Shown here: positions 36,014 to 45,120 of the stretch, in pieces
How positions within the stretch are numbered: position 1 is the first letter of the stretch
Layout of the letters: each line of letters begins with the position of its first letter
NCBI GenBank assembly: GCA_002344065.1
Contig: DDTK01000011.1
Span: 735,920 to 799,919, forward strand
Source: Flammeovirgaceae bacterium UBA2366
GTDB lineage: Bacteria; Bacteroidota; Bacteroidia; Cytophagales; Cyclobacteriaceae
Direction of reading: 5' to 3'
DNA: 64,000 bases
Notes under the pieces: generated by a model
Databases searched by the model: none
What the model was told of the DNA's origin: nothing
The model's input: only the letters and a program-made list of their open reading frames with translations
Program-made: the position numbers and the translations under genes

Positions 36014-37015
36014 ATGGGTAATGCCAAATTATACGATAATCACGGACGAGCCATTAATTACCTTCGCCTGGCGGTTACTGATCGCTGTAACCTGCGCTGC
36101 TTTTATTGCATGCCCGAAGAGGGCATTAAATACCTGCCCAAAAAAGACCTTTTGACTTTTGAGGAAATTGAACGCCTGGTATCGCTGCTGGCTACGTTAG
36201 GCATTACCAAAATCCGGCTTACCGGGGGAGAACCCTTTGTGCGCACCGACCTGATTCAACTGATCCGAAAGATTGTTGCCATTCCGGGTATTCATGATGT
36301 TCATCTTACGACTAATGGAGTACTCACAGCACCCTACCTCAAAGAACTAAAGGCTTTGGGTATTGCCTCCGTAAATCTTAGTCTTGATACGCTCGACAAA
36401 ACACGTTTTCATACCATCACCCGCAGGGATGAATTTGATAACGTAATGAATACCTTCGAACAATTACTGCTTCATGCTATTCCGGTGAAGATTAATGCTG
36501 TAGTTATGGAAGGAAAAAATATTGATGACATTCTTCCCTTAATCGAGCTGACAAAAAACAAAAACGTCTCGGTGCGTTTCATTGAAGAAATGCCCTTTAA
36601 TGGTGAGGGTAATCACTATCCAAATCTTACATGGACATATAAAAAAATACTTGAATACATTCAGCAGCATTATCCAACGCTTCAAAAGGTTAATGACCCG
36701 GATTTCTCCACGGCATACCATTATGTTGTGCCCGGTTACCGTGGCAACATTGGTATTATTGCCGCGTTCAGCAGAACATTCTGCGGAACCTGTAACCGCA
36801 TCAGACTTACCGCGCAAGGCACCCTCAAAACCTGTTTATACGATGATGGTGTACTGAATATCCGTGACCTAATCCGCACAGGATGCGCTGATGAAGAACT
36901 AAAAAATCAATTACTAAATGCATTCGCCCACCGCCCCAAAGACGGTTTTGAGGCCGAGGAAAGACGTGGTAACCATAGACCCGTATCTGAGTCCATGTCA
37001 ACTATTGGGGGTTAA
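36014..37015 (+). CDS. moaA: GTP 3',8-cyclase
   Basis: A 333-residue radical SAM enzyme that starts molybdenum cofactor synthesis from GTP. The N-terminal cluster cysteines are Cys25, Cys29 and Cys32 (CNLRCFYC), the C-terminal cluster lies in CGTCNRIRLTAQGTLKTC, and the functionally needed C-terminal Gly-Gly is present. Divergent from moaD. Confidence 0.97.
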   Translation: MGNAKLYDNHGRAINYLRLAVTDRCNLRCFYCMPEEGIKYLPKKDLLTFEEIERLVSLLATLGITKIRLTGGEPFVRTDLIQLIRKIVAIPGIHDVHLTTNGVLTAPYLKELKALGIASVNLSLDTLDKTRFHTITRRDEFDNVMNTFEQLLLHAIPVKINAVVMEGKNIDDILPLIELTKNKNVSVRFIEEMPFNGEGNHYPNLTWTYKKILEYIQQHYPTLQKVNDPDFSTAYHYVVPGYRGNIGIIAAFSRTFCGTCNRIRLTAQGTLKTCLYDDGVLNIRDLIRTGCADEELKNQLLNAFAHRPKDGFEAEERRGNHRPVSESMSTIGG

Positions 37016-37090
37016 TTGCAGCCTTATTCAACCGAATAAATCAATACATTTTCAATCGTTGTTCCTATTTTGCATGCTTTATAAACTGGT

Positions 37091-39517
37091 ATGAAAAAAC
37101 TAAACTTCACGCAACACGTACTCCCTCACCTGATCGCTGTTCTTATATTTCTTATAGTTACGGTATTCTTTTTTGGCCCGGTCTTCTTTGAAAACAAGTC
37201 CATCAATCAACAAGACATAACCCAGTCGGTAGGAGCAGCCAAGGCACTGCGTGATTTTCGGGATAAAACAGGTGAAGAGGGTTTGTGGGCACCCAACATG
37301 TTCAGTGGTATGCCTGCCTACCTCGTCAACGTAGAGTGGGGCTATCAAGCGATTACGGGATTAAAAATTGCATTGGCGTTAGGCTTGCCACATCCGGTTA
37401 GAAACATTTTCCTTGCCTTTCTCTGCTATTACATTCTGTTGCTGGCCTTTCGTGTAAAGCCTTACCTGGCGATAGCCGGAGCCATCGCCTTTGGGCTTTC
37501 ATCGTACATGATTGTTGGCCTTGCTGCCGGGCACAATGCCCGCATTGGCGCTATAGCTTTTATGCCGTTAGTCATGGCAGGTATACATCTAACGTTTACC
37601 GGAAAACGAATATTAGGTTTTGGTTTAACCACCGCTGCATTGGCCCTTCACCTGCGCGAAAACCACTTGCAGATAACCTACTACCTCGCCCTGATTGTTT
37701 TGGGTTATGGATTGGTGCAACTTATCTATGCTGTGCGGGAAAAGAAAGTCGTAGCGCTGGTAAAAAACGTAGCGCTTCTTATACCGGCAGCACTTTTGGC
37801 AGTCGGTTCATTCTTTGGTCCGCTTTGGTCGATCAGTGAATACAGTAAATACTCCATTCGGGGAAAATCAGAATTATCAAAACCAGGTACACTACCTACC
37901 GATGGACTGCGAAAAGATTACGCATTTGAATACAGTAATGGAATACTGGAACCTATGACGTTATTTATTCCAAATTTCTATGGAGGTTCCAGTATGCAAA
38001 ATGTTTTTGCCGATGAGGGCAGTGCTGTGAGAAAAGCTTTGAATGCACAGGGCATTCAATACAATCCGCAGCAAATGGCCCATCCGGCTTATTGGGGGCC
38101 GCAAAGTTTATCCGCACCGTATTATAGTGGTGCAATAATTTTCTTTCTATTTATAGTGGGAATCATTTTCAGTGAACGTAAATACGTTTGGTGGATGATA
38201 CCTTTGAGTGTAATCGCCATCATGCTTACATGGGGAAGCAATTTTGCTGGGTTTAATTATTTCATGTTCGATTATCTTCCTGGTTACAATAAATTCCGGT
38301 CGGTAACTTTTGCGATCGTTATCACCCTGTTTGCCATGCCATTGTTGGGTTTAACCGGACTTCAGCGCCTGATGGATGCAGGACTTACAAAAGACAACAA
38401 GAAGAAACTTCTTATTGCCCTAAGTGCCAGCGGTGGACTTTGCCTGGTATTGTTACTCACAGCCGGCATGTTCAGTTTTTTAAAAGATGGAGAGAGTGGT
38501 TTGCCTGCCTGGTTTGTAAACGCTTTGCGTGATGAACGCAGAAGTTTACTTCGAGCAGATGCCTTTCGCTCACTCACCTTTATTTCAGGAGCGTTCATTC
38601 TGATTTATTTCGAAGTCTTTAAAAAGTTGCCCTCTGCTTTCTATGGTGTACTTATCTTTTTTGTATTGATGGATGTTGCCGTTGTTGACAAGCGGTATTT
38701 CACAAAAGACAATTACCAACGGAAAAGCAAAAATTCCGGAATACAACTTAGCGCTGGCGATCAGCAAGTAATGGCTGATAAAAGTTATTTCCGTGTAATG
38801 AACATCAACGGGCCCATGAGTGATGCCCTCACCTCCTACTACCACAATTCCATTGGCGGCTACCATGGTGCTAAACTTAAACGCTACCAGGATTTGTATG
38901 ACTCGTGCATTACAAAAGAGTTTACCTCTTTTATCAGCGAAGCGCAACAAGGGCGTTTTGATTTTTCAAAATACCCGGTATTAAACATGCTCAACACAAA
39001 GTACATTATGTATGGACAAAACCGCGAGAATGTAATCACTAACCTCGAAGCAAATGGATCCGCCTGGTTTGTACAGGAGGTTGTTCCGGTTAGCTCTCCG
39101 AATGAAGAAATACAGAAAATCTGCGGCATCAATTCCAAAACACAGGCTGTGATCGATGTTTCGAAATTTACTATCACAGGGTTAACTCCCGATAGTACCG
39201 CCACCATACAGCTTATCGAAAACACACCTAACCATATGACCTATGAAGCCACAACCCATACTAATGGGTTGGCTGTGTTTTCAGAAGTATATTATCCCGT
39301 AGGTTGGTCAGCCACCATTGATGGAAGCGAGGCATCTATTATTCGAGCCAATTTTGTTTTACGCGCACTGGAAATACCGGCCGGTAAGCACACCATCGAA
39401 TTTAAGTTTGCTCCAAAATCGTTTACTGCCGGAAACCCAATTACAACAGTCTCATCGTGGCTGGTGTTGTTGGTTTTACTGGGAAGTATTGGCTGGAGTT
39501 GGCGGAAGGAAAGCTAG
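37091..39517 (+). CDS. YfhO family membrane protein
   Basis: An 808-residue protein with about a dozen membrane helices in its first 560 residues, a soluble C-terminal part, and a last helix (SWLVLLVLLGSIGWSW). It resembles YfhO-type proteins, thought to act with lipid-linked sugars, possibly as GT-C-like transferases of lipoteichoic acid or glycolipid decoration. Acidic residues in the first loop (INQQDITQSVG) fit a GT-C-like active site. The true substrate is unknown. Confidence 0.8.
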   Translation: MKKLNFTQHVLPHLIAVLIFLIVTVFFFGPVFFENKSINQQDITQSVGAAKALRDFRDKTGEEGLWAPNMFSGMPAYLVNVEWGYQAITGLKIALALGLPHPVRNIFLAFLCYYILLLAFRVKPYLAIAGAIAFGLSSYMIVGLAAGHNARIGAIAFMPLVMAGIHLTFTGKRILGFGLTTAALALHLRENHLQITYYLALIVLGYGLVQLIYAVREKKVVALVKNVALLIPAALLAVGSFFGPLWSISEYSKYSIRGKSELSKPGTLPTDGLRKDYAFEYSNGILEPMTLFIPNFYGGSSMQNVFADEGSAVRKALNAQGIQYNPQQMAHPAYWGPQSLSAPYYSGAIIFFLFIVGIIFSERKYVWWMIPLSVIAIMLTWGSNFAGFNYFMFDYLPGYNKFRSVTFAIVITLFAMPLLGLTGLQRLMDAGLTKDNKKKLLIALSASGGLCLVLLLTAGMFSFLKDGESGLPAWFVNALRDERRSLLRADAFRSLTFISGAFILIYFEVFKKLPSAFYGVLIFFVLMDVAVVDKRYFTKDNYQRKSKNSGIQLSAGDQQVMADKSYFRVMNINGPMSDALTSYYHNSIGGYHGAKLKRYQDLYDSCITKEFTSFISEAQQGRFDFSKYPVLNMLNTKYIMYGQNRENVITNLEANGSAWFVQEVVPVSSPNEEIQKICGINSKTQAVIDVSKFTITGLTPDSTATIQLIENTPNHMTYEATTHTNGLAVFSEVYYPVGWSATIDGSEASIIRANFVLRALEIPAGKHTIEFKFAPKSFTAGNPITTVSSWLVLLVLLGSIGWSWRKES

Positions 39518-39532
39518 TTAATAATTGATTGT

Positions 39533-40069
39533 GTGAACCCAATCAGCATACAGCCTGCAACATTAAATGATGTAACCACCCTGACCTGGTTGGGCGAAAC
39601 CACATTCATCGAAACCTTCGCACACCTCAACACCGAAGCCGACATGCAGCAATACCTGGCTGAAAATTTTTCGGTGAATCAGGTGACCAAGGAGCTAATG
39701 GATGGTAATAATAAATTTTTTCTGGCTTTTTGGGATAGACAACCTGTCGCCTACATGAAACTGCGATTGGGACCTCATCATGATCAACCGCAACATACCC
39801 ATGCACTGGAACTGGAACGTATCTACGTACTCAAAGATTACCTCGAAAAAAAAATTGGTGCCACCCTACTGCAGCACGCTATAGTTTTCGGACAAACCCT
39901 GGGCTACCAAACCTTGTGGCTAGGCGTATGGGAACATAATGAACGGGCCATCAATTTTTATAAACGCTGGGGATTTACTCGCTATGGCTCTCATCTTTTT
40001 ATATTGGGCAGCGATCCTCAAACAGATATTTTAATGAAGAAGGATCTGATTGAAACTACTCGCCTTTAA
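39533..40069 (+). CDS. GNAT family N-acetyltransferase (PaiA-like)
   Basis: A 178-residue acetyltransferase starting at GTG. The opening with FIETFAHLNTEADM and the C-terminal WLGVWEHNERAINFYKRWGF are typical of the PaiA-like branch, some of whose members acetylate polyamines. The acetyl-CoA loop (YLEKKIGATLLQ) lacks the usual glycine richness but keeps its shape. It overlaps the convergent SDR gene by 14 bp. Confidence 0.82.
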   Translation: MNPISIQPATLNDVTTLTWLGETTFIETFAHLNTEADMQQYLAENFSVNQVTKELMDGNNKFFLAFWDRQPVAYMKLRLGPHHDQPQHTHALELERIYVLKDYLEKKIGATLLQHAIVFGQTLGYQTLWLGVWEHNERAINFYKRWGFTRYGSHLFILGSDPQTDILMKKDLIETTRL

Positions 40070-40862
40070 GTTTTTTCATTTGCGCCAATCCTTTACGGGT
40101 TAACGCAGCACGAACACGATCGGCCAGCCAGGGCCACATTGCCGCTACTTTTGCCAACCTTCCGCGTGAAGCCGGAATACAGATCTCGCGCTTTTTTGAT
40201 TTCATCAACTTAAAAATCTCACGCGTTACATCAGCAGGCTCAAGGGCTTTCAGATTTCCGGAAAACACAAGGGCTGTTTCATCCTTAAACTGAAGTTCAA
40301 GATCGTACATGGGTGTTTTCACCAGATCGGGGCACACTACACTTACCGTTACGCCAAAAGGCTTGTATTCCATAGCTGCAGCCATAGAAAAACCGCGGAT
40401 GGCAAACTTAGATGCGCTGTATAAAGCAATACCGGGCACTGGAGCAATGCCCGCCAAAGAGGCAATATTTATGATGTGTCCACTGCCCTGTCGCTTCATG
40501 TAATCGCCAACAACCTTGGTACCATACATACTTCCCTTCGCATTGATGTCGATATGTTTGTCGATAAGGGTTATGTCAGCATTATAAATAAAACCGGGCT
40601 GAACAATGCCCGCAAAATTGAAAAGATAGTCTATGCGTCCGAAAATCTCTGCTGTGTCCTTTAGCAAATTTTGCCATGCTTCAGCAGAACGAACATCCAT
40701 TACCCTATGCATTGCATTTTTTGATGTGGGGAGCAAAGATTTAATAGCTCCCAGATTAACGTCTACCAAGCAAAGCTTGTATTGCTGTTGTGCCAACGAC
40801 TGCGCGAAATGCAAGCCAATTCCACTGCCTGCTCCGGTTATGATGGCTACGGGTTGTTTCAT
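40056..40862 (-). CDS. Short-chain dehydrogenase/reductase
   Basis: A 268-residue SDR oxidoreductase. TGAGSGIG at residues 9-16 binds NAD(P), and the catalytic YSASK lies near 147 with the serine in NIASLAG. I start it at ATG 40862, 4 bp after the end of the upstream ceramidase-like gene; a longer frame to 40895 overlaps that gene. Substrate unknown. Confidence 0.88.
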   Translation of the reverse strand: MKQPVAIITGAGSGIGLHFAQSLAQQQYKLCLVDVNLGAIKSLLPTSKNAMHRVMDVRSAEAWQNLLKDTAEIFGRIDYLFNFAGIVQPGFIYNADITLIDKHIDINAKGSMYGTKVVGDYMKRQGSGHIINIASLAGIAPVPGIALYSASKFAIRGFSMAAAMEYKPFGVTVSVVCPDLVKTPMYDLELQFKDETALVFSGNLKALEPADVTREIFKLMKSKKREICIPASRGRLAKVAAMWPWLADRVRAALTRKGLAQMKKLKGE

Positions 40863-40866
40863 GTTT

Positions 40867-42216
40867 TTAAAAATGGGTGTGTCCACTATGCTCAATCAAC
40901 GATTCTATGCATGAAGTGACGTAATCACCATTGCCATAGCCATACCAATTCATTAACCGGGTTTCGTAGTGATCTTCATCAAAATATTTATCGGGTGTTA
41001 CATACCCGATATACCCTCCATTGAAGCTGGTAATCATGGTTGTCAATCCGTATTGTGAAGCGTATTGGTCGAGGTGACGGTTGAATTCCCCTGAATAATC
41101 GCAAGGTGTGCCGATCATCAATACATTTCCTATACGCAAAGCATTTAAGTGTACAGGGTATTCACCAAAAGCATAACGAAAAAGCCAGGCACGCAGCCGC
41201 AGCGAGCCGGTGAGTTTAGGCTGAGGATCAGTGAGCAACAGAGGCACCCGGTAAAAAGCCAAAGCACTGCTGCTCATGGGCGCTAACGCATTTGAGTTAT
41301 TGGTTAAATAAGAAGAAAGCTCCGAGGCCATCCAACCGATGCAGTCTTCACCCTCCGGTATGCGGCACGCATGACTGCCAACAGCACCGGCCATAAACAT
41401 AGCAAAGGAATACCCTTGCGCTTCTATCGCATCCACCAGCGCTCCCGGATAATCACGGGATAACCGTAAATCCCTTGATGACAAACAGGTAGCGTGAGCT
41501 GTATAGCTTAACAAAACTTGCTTACTTCCATCTGATTGATGCATTTCAACCACGCGAAGCAATGAATCCACCGGGCCATTCTTGATCAGTCGGTTACGTA
41601 CCGCATCAGGAACGGCAATGGTTCCTGATTTAAGTGTTGCCTGTTTAACTGAACGGTTGGCCGATGCAATACTCTCCTTTATCTGATCTACAATTAACCT
41701 TATCACTTTGTCATCATAGGCTCCGTATAAAAGTGCTGTGGCGCCCTCACCCCAATTACCAATACTGTTATGACTGTGTGTAGCACCCAGGTACGTATTC
41801 TCCAATGAAAAGCCTACCTGTGGTAACTCCCTCTCCAATAATGCCGTTACAGTAGGCGGAATGATTAATAAATCTGCACTAACAATAGCCACACGCTGTG
41901 AACCATTGTGTAAAACCATAGCACGCACAAAAACCGAATCACGTATGCCTTCAATAATCTTTCCTTTGCGCTTTCCATAGCCGGCAGTTGCCACAGGGAA
42001 TGGTGGGGTGAGATTTACTTTGGCAAAACCAACATGAAAGGATGAAATGTTTTGCGCAGCAGGCTGTAAATTCTTTATTGCCTCACGCATTGTTAAGGTT
42101 GCTTCTGTCCTATCAATATTTCGGTTTACAGGAGCAATACCTACCAAAGCAATAAAAAGTAATACTGCAAGAACAACTCCTGAAGTGTAAAGGAAATAAC
42201 GAAATAACCGCTTCAT
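40867..42216 (-). CDS. Neutral/alkaline ceramidase-like exported protein
   Basis: A 449-residue protein with an N-terminal membrane anchor (about residues 5-27) and similarity to the catalytic domain of neutral/alkaline ceramidases: FAKVNLTPPFPVATAGYG at about 60, RVAIVSADLLIIP, and the histidine motif ATHSHNSIGNW. Ceramidases split ceramide into sphingosine and fatty acid. Bacteroidota that make sphingolipids often carry such genes. Coupled with the SDR gene 4 bp downstream. Confidence 0.78.
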   Translation of the reverse strand: MKRLFRYFLYTSGVVLAVLLFIALVGIAPVNRNIDRTEATLTMREAIKNLQPAAQNISSFHVGFAKVNLTPPFPVATAGYGKRKGKIIEGIRDSVFVRAMVLHNGSQRVAIVSADLLIIPPTVTALLERELPQVGFSLENTYLGATHSHNSIGNWGEGATALLYGAYDDKVIRLIVDQIKESIASANRSVKQATLKSGTIAVPDAVRNRLIKNGPVDSLLRVVEMHQSDGSKQVLLSYTAHATCLSSRDLRLSRDYPGALVDAIEAQGYSFAMFMAGAVGSHACRIPEGEDCIGWMASELSSYLTNNSNALAPMSSSALAFYRVPLLLTDPQPKLTGSLRLRAWLFRYAFGEYPVHLNALRIGNVLMIGTPCDYSGEFNRHLDQYASQYGLTTMITSFNGGYIGYVTPDKYFDEDHYETRLMNWYGYGNGDYVTSCIESLIEHSGHTHF

Positions 42217-42281
42217 AGAATCTCAAAGCACGAAGATAGGAATTTCATAAACCCAATTTCTTCTAGCCATAACTATAAGAA

Positions 42282-43754
42282 TTAATCGGGTATATAAAGT
42301 AATCGTCTGTTTGAGAAATCGTACAACGTTAATCTTCGTAAATCATAGTACGATGTCCAGAATGAGCGCAATGCCCCAACATAACTTCGTTTGGCAGCAT
42401 CTTTTTCGGTAAGGGCAATGTTCAGGTTAGTGATATCAATCTTGCCGATCAGGTAACGGTTCTGTGAAACCACATAGCGTTCGTTGGCTACCTCATCAGA
42501 TTTTTTTGTGATCTCAATCTGGCTAAGTAATACATCAAATTGCCCTACTTGAGTGATAATTTCCTGTTCAAAATTTACTTCATCCTGCGCTATCACGTAG
42601 TCATTCAGTTTTTTGTTGGCCAATGCCGTTTGCATACGCGCCTGGTTTCTCCCCCAATCAATAATGGGTACATTTAACGATAGTGCAAAAGTCTGTTGTT
42701 GCGTAGGGTCCTGGTAAATATCTGACACCTCCAAACCATTGTTATTCAACCCGAAGGCTGCTGTTAAATTCGTTTGAAATCGCTGACCTCTGGCCTGGGC
42801 AACCTCCCGATCAGCCTCCAGCTTGCGTCTTTCAAAAGCAATATAATCCGCCCGGTTTTCCTTGGCTAACTGCATGGCTTCATCTACTGTGATGTACAAG
42901 GGTGGTATTGACTCCGGTAAGACCAGTTCAAACTGTTCACCACTTCGCAAGCCCAGGTAGCTACGCATCTGAAGCCGGGCTATCTGCAAATTAATTTTAG
43001 CCTGCGTAACATCCTGGCGTGATCGAAGCAATTGTAATTCGGCTTGTAATAACTTATCCTTCGGTGTTGTGCCTATGTTGTAGCGGCCTTCTTCAATCTT
43101 ATAGATTGTATCGTTATTGGCGAGGTTAAACTCCGCTATCTGTAAATTGATCTGCGCATCCAGTACATCAAAAAAACGAGTTACGGCATTCCGTGAAATT
43201 GATTCCATTTCCTCAACATAACTTCTGCGCGATTCCTCATACCGAAGCGGTTCTGTTCTCCGATCCCATCGCAGGGAATTAAAAGCAAAAATGGGCTGTG
43301 TCAATTGTATATTCATCACTGTTCCTCCCCACTGAATATCTGGCTGCGGATCAATCGCCTGATAGTTTCTAAAATACTGTAAACCCGAATTAACCGACAC
43401 TGATCCTCCGGTGAAGAAAAGAGGCTGCACCAAACCTAAATTCAAATTATTGTTAGATTGTTCAACCTGAGTGTAGCGAAAGGATCCATCGGCCAACGGT
43501 GCCTGGCTAACACTCTTTGTATACGCTGGCAATGTACCGCTTAACCGCAACTGTGGATTCAAATTAGACTTGTAAAATCGATACTGCCAATACCGGTTTT
43601 CCTTTCGGGTTTCAGCCTGCTTGGAAAACGGAGATTGATTTTTTGCCAGTTCAATCACATCCTGCAGGGTATACATTTTTTGCTGAGCATAAGCCTGCAT
43701 GCACATGGAAATGATCATCCATGCGGAAATTGCAATTCGAAGAATTTTATTCAT
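42282..43754 (-). CDS. TolC family outer-membrane efflux protein
   Basis: A 490-residue outer-membrane channel subunit with a signal peptide (MNKILRIAISAWMII, cleavage after AYAQ) and long coiled-coil helices repeated twice, as in TolC. I start it at ATG 43754, which overlaps the end of the permease gene by 8 bp. It is the last gene of the adaptor-permease-TolC unit. Confidence 0.9.
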   Translation of the reverse strand: MNKILRIAISAWMIISMCMQAYAQQKMYTLQDVIELAKNQSPFSKQAETRKENRYWQYRFYKSNLNPQLRLSGTLPAYTKSVSQAPLADGSFRYTQVEQSNNNLNLGLVQPLFFTGGSVSVNSGLQYFRNYQAIDPQPDIQWGGTVMNIQLTQPIFAFNSLRWDRRTEPLRYEESRRSYVEEMESISRNAVTRFFDVLDAQINLQIAEFNLANNDTIYKIEEGRYNIGTTPKDKLLQAELQLLRSRQDVTQAKINLQIARLQMRSYLGLRSGEQFELVLPESIPPLYITVDEAMQLAKENRADYIAFERRKLEADREVAQARGQRFQTNLTAAFGLNNNGLEVSDIYQDPTQQQTFALSLNVPIIDWGRNQARMQTALANKKLNDYVIAQDEVNFEQEIITQVGQFDVLLSQIEITKKSDEVANERYVVSQNRYLIGKIDITNLNIALTEKDAAKRSYVGALRSFWTSYYDLRRLTLYDFSNRRLLYIPD

Positions 43755-45108
43755 AACGTAAAGAAGTAATTGGATCCTGCATCGCAGCCTTTCGTGCGGG
43801 GGCAATACCAAAAATTAAGCCCACTGTAGCCGCCACACCAAAGGACAGTATGATTGATGTAAAACTTATAACGGTTGGAATATTGGCAAACGATGAGACG
43901 AGCATGGCCAGTGTAACGCCCAGTATTACACCTATAATGCCACCGCTTACGCTGATCATCACGGCTTCAAACAGAAATTGTTGAACAATATCATTCTTCT
44001 GCGCACCAATCGCCAGGCGCAACCCAATTTCCTTAATGCGCTCCAATACAGAAGCGAGCATAATATTCATAATTCCAATACCCCCTACCAGCAATGAAAT
44101 GCCCGCGATAGCACCTAAAACATAATTAAAAATATCATTGGTACGCTGTTGTTGTTTCAGCAACAACTCAGGGATTTCAATTTCATAATCCACTACACCG
44201 TAGTGCCTGCGCTGCAATAAACGACTTAGAATTTCAGCAGTTGGTGTCAGCATGGTTGTTTTATCAACTTGTATTACCAGCCTATCAAGTTGATGGTAAT
44301 TAACCGCTGGACCGGAATCATCCTGACTATCATCGCCACCAATAATAATAATCCTCCCACGACTAAAATTTTGCATAGGCGAAATGGTATTCTGCGTAAC
44401 CAGATCGCGGTTTTTATAGCGAATCAATACAGTTTGTAAGGGTGCATATACATCCATATTAAAATCGCGAATACCCAACTTGGCAATGCTGCTCTCTGAA
44501 ACATAGCGCTCCTTCATCACCCCAATAATGGTCAACCAGTTAGGGCCAACTTTTATCGATTTTCCAACGGGATTCTCCGTAGGAAAAAATTTCGTTTTGA
44601 TTGAATTGCCGATGATGCATACCGGTGCCCCTATTTTAAGATGCTCGGGCGTAAACATGGAGCCATCCGAGAGTTCAAAATTGTAAATATCAAAATACAC
44701 TGGCTCTACACCCACCAACTTAGCGGACCTGCGGATGCCACTTTTAATGATCGTGGACTCCAGAATAATCTCCGGGCTCATCTTACTGATGCCGGGAATC
44801 GTTTCCATAATGCTATGTACATCACGTACCGTAAGCCCCGGAGAAAATTTCTTCTTTTCCTTTTCAGCAGAGGCTTCCTCAATTTTTTGTTCCTCCTGCT
44901 CTACAATAGGTTTAATAACAATGTTATTAACGCCTACCAGTTTAATCTGCTCCAATATTTCCTGTTGCGCTCCGTTACCTATTGCCAGCATAGCAATAAC
45001 AGCGGCCACACCAAAGATGATACCTAATGCCGTAAGCAATGAACGAAGTTTATTGGCAATTACGGCATCGATTGCGATATAGAGATTAGCAAAGAGTCTT
45101 TCCTTCAT
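43747..45108 (-). CDS. MacB-like ABC transporter permease
   Basis: A 453-residue permease. It has a first membrane helix near residue 25, a large periplasmic MacB_PCD domain, and three further helices in the C-terminal FtsX domain (GAIAGISLLVGGIGIMNIML). MacB proteins normally carry or are beside an ATPase; none is found here. It lies 12 bp after the adaptor gene. Confidence 0.9.
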   Translation of the reverse strand: MKERLFANLYIAIDAVIANKLRSLLTALGIIFGVAAVIAMLAIGNGAQQEILEQIKLVGVNNIVIKPIVEQEEQKIEEASAEKEKKKFSPGLTVRDVHSIMETIPGISKMSPEIILESTIIKSGIRRSAKLVGVEPVYFDIYNFELSDGSMFTPEHLKIGAPVCIIGNSIKTKFFPTENPVGKSIKVGPNWLTIIGVMKERYVSESSIAKLGIRDFNMDVYAPLQTVLIRYKNRDLVTQNTISPMQNFSRGRIIIIGGDDSQDDSGPAVNYHQLDRLVIQVDKTTMLTPTAEILSRLLQRRHYGVVDYEIEIPELLLKQQQRTNDIFNYVLGAIAGISLLVGGIGIMNIMLASVLERIKEIGLRLAIGAQKNDIVQQFLFEAVMISVSGGIIGVILGVTLAMLVSSFANIPTVISFTSIILSFGVAATVGLIFGIAPARKAAMQDPITSLRYE

Positions 45109-45120
45109 GGCCTTACCTGC

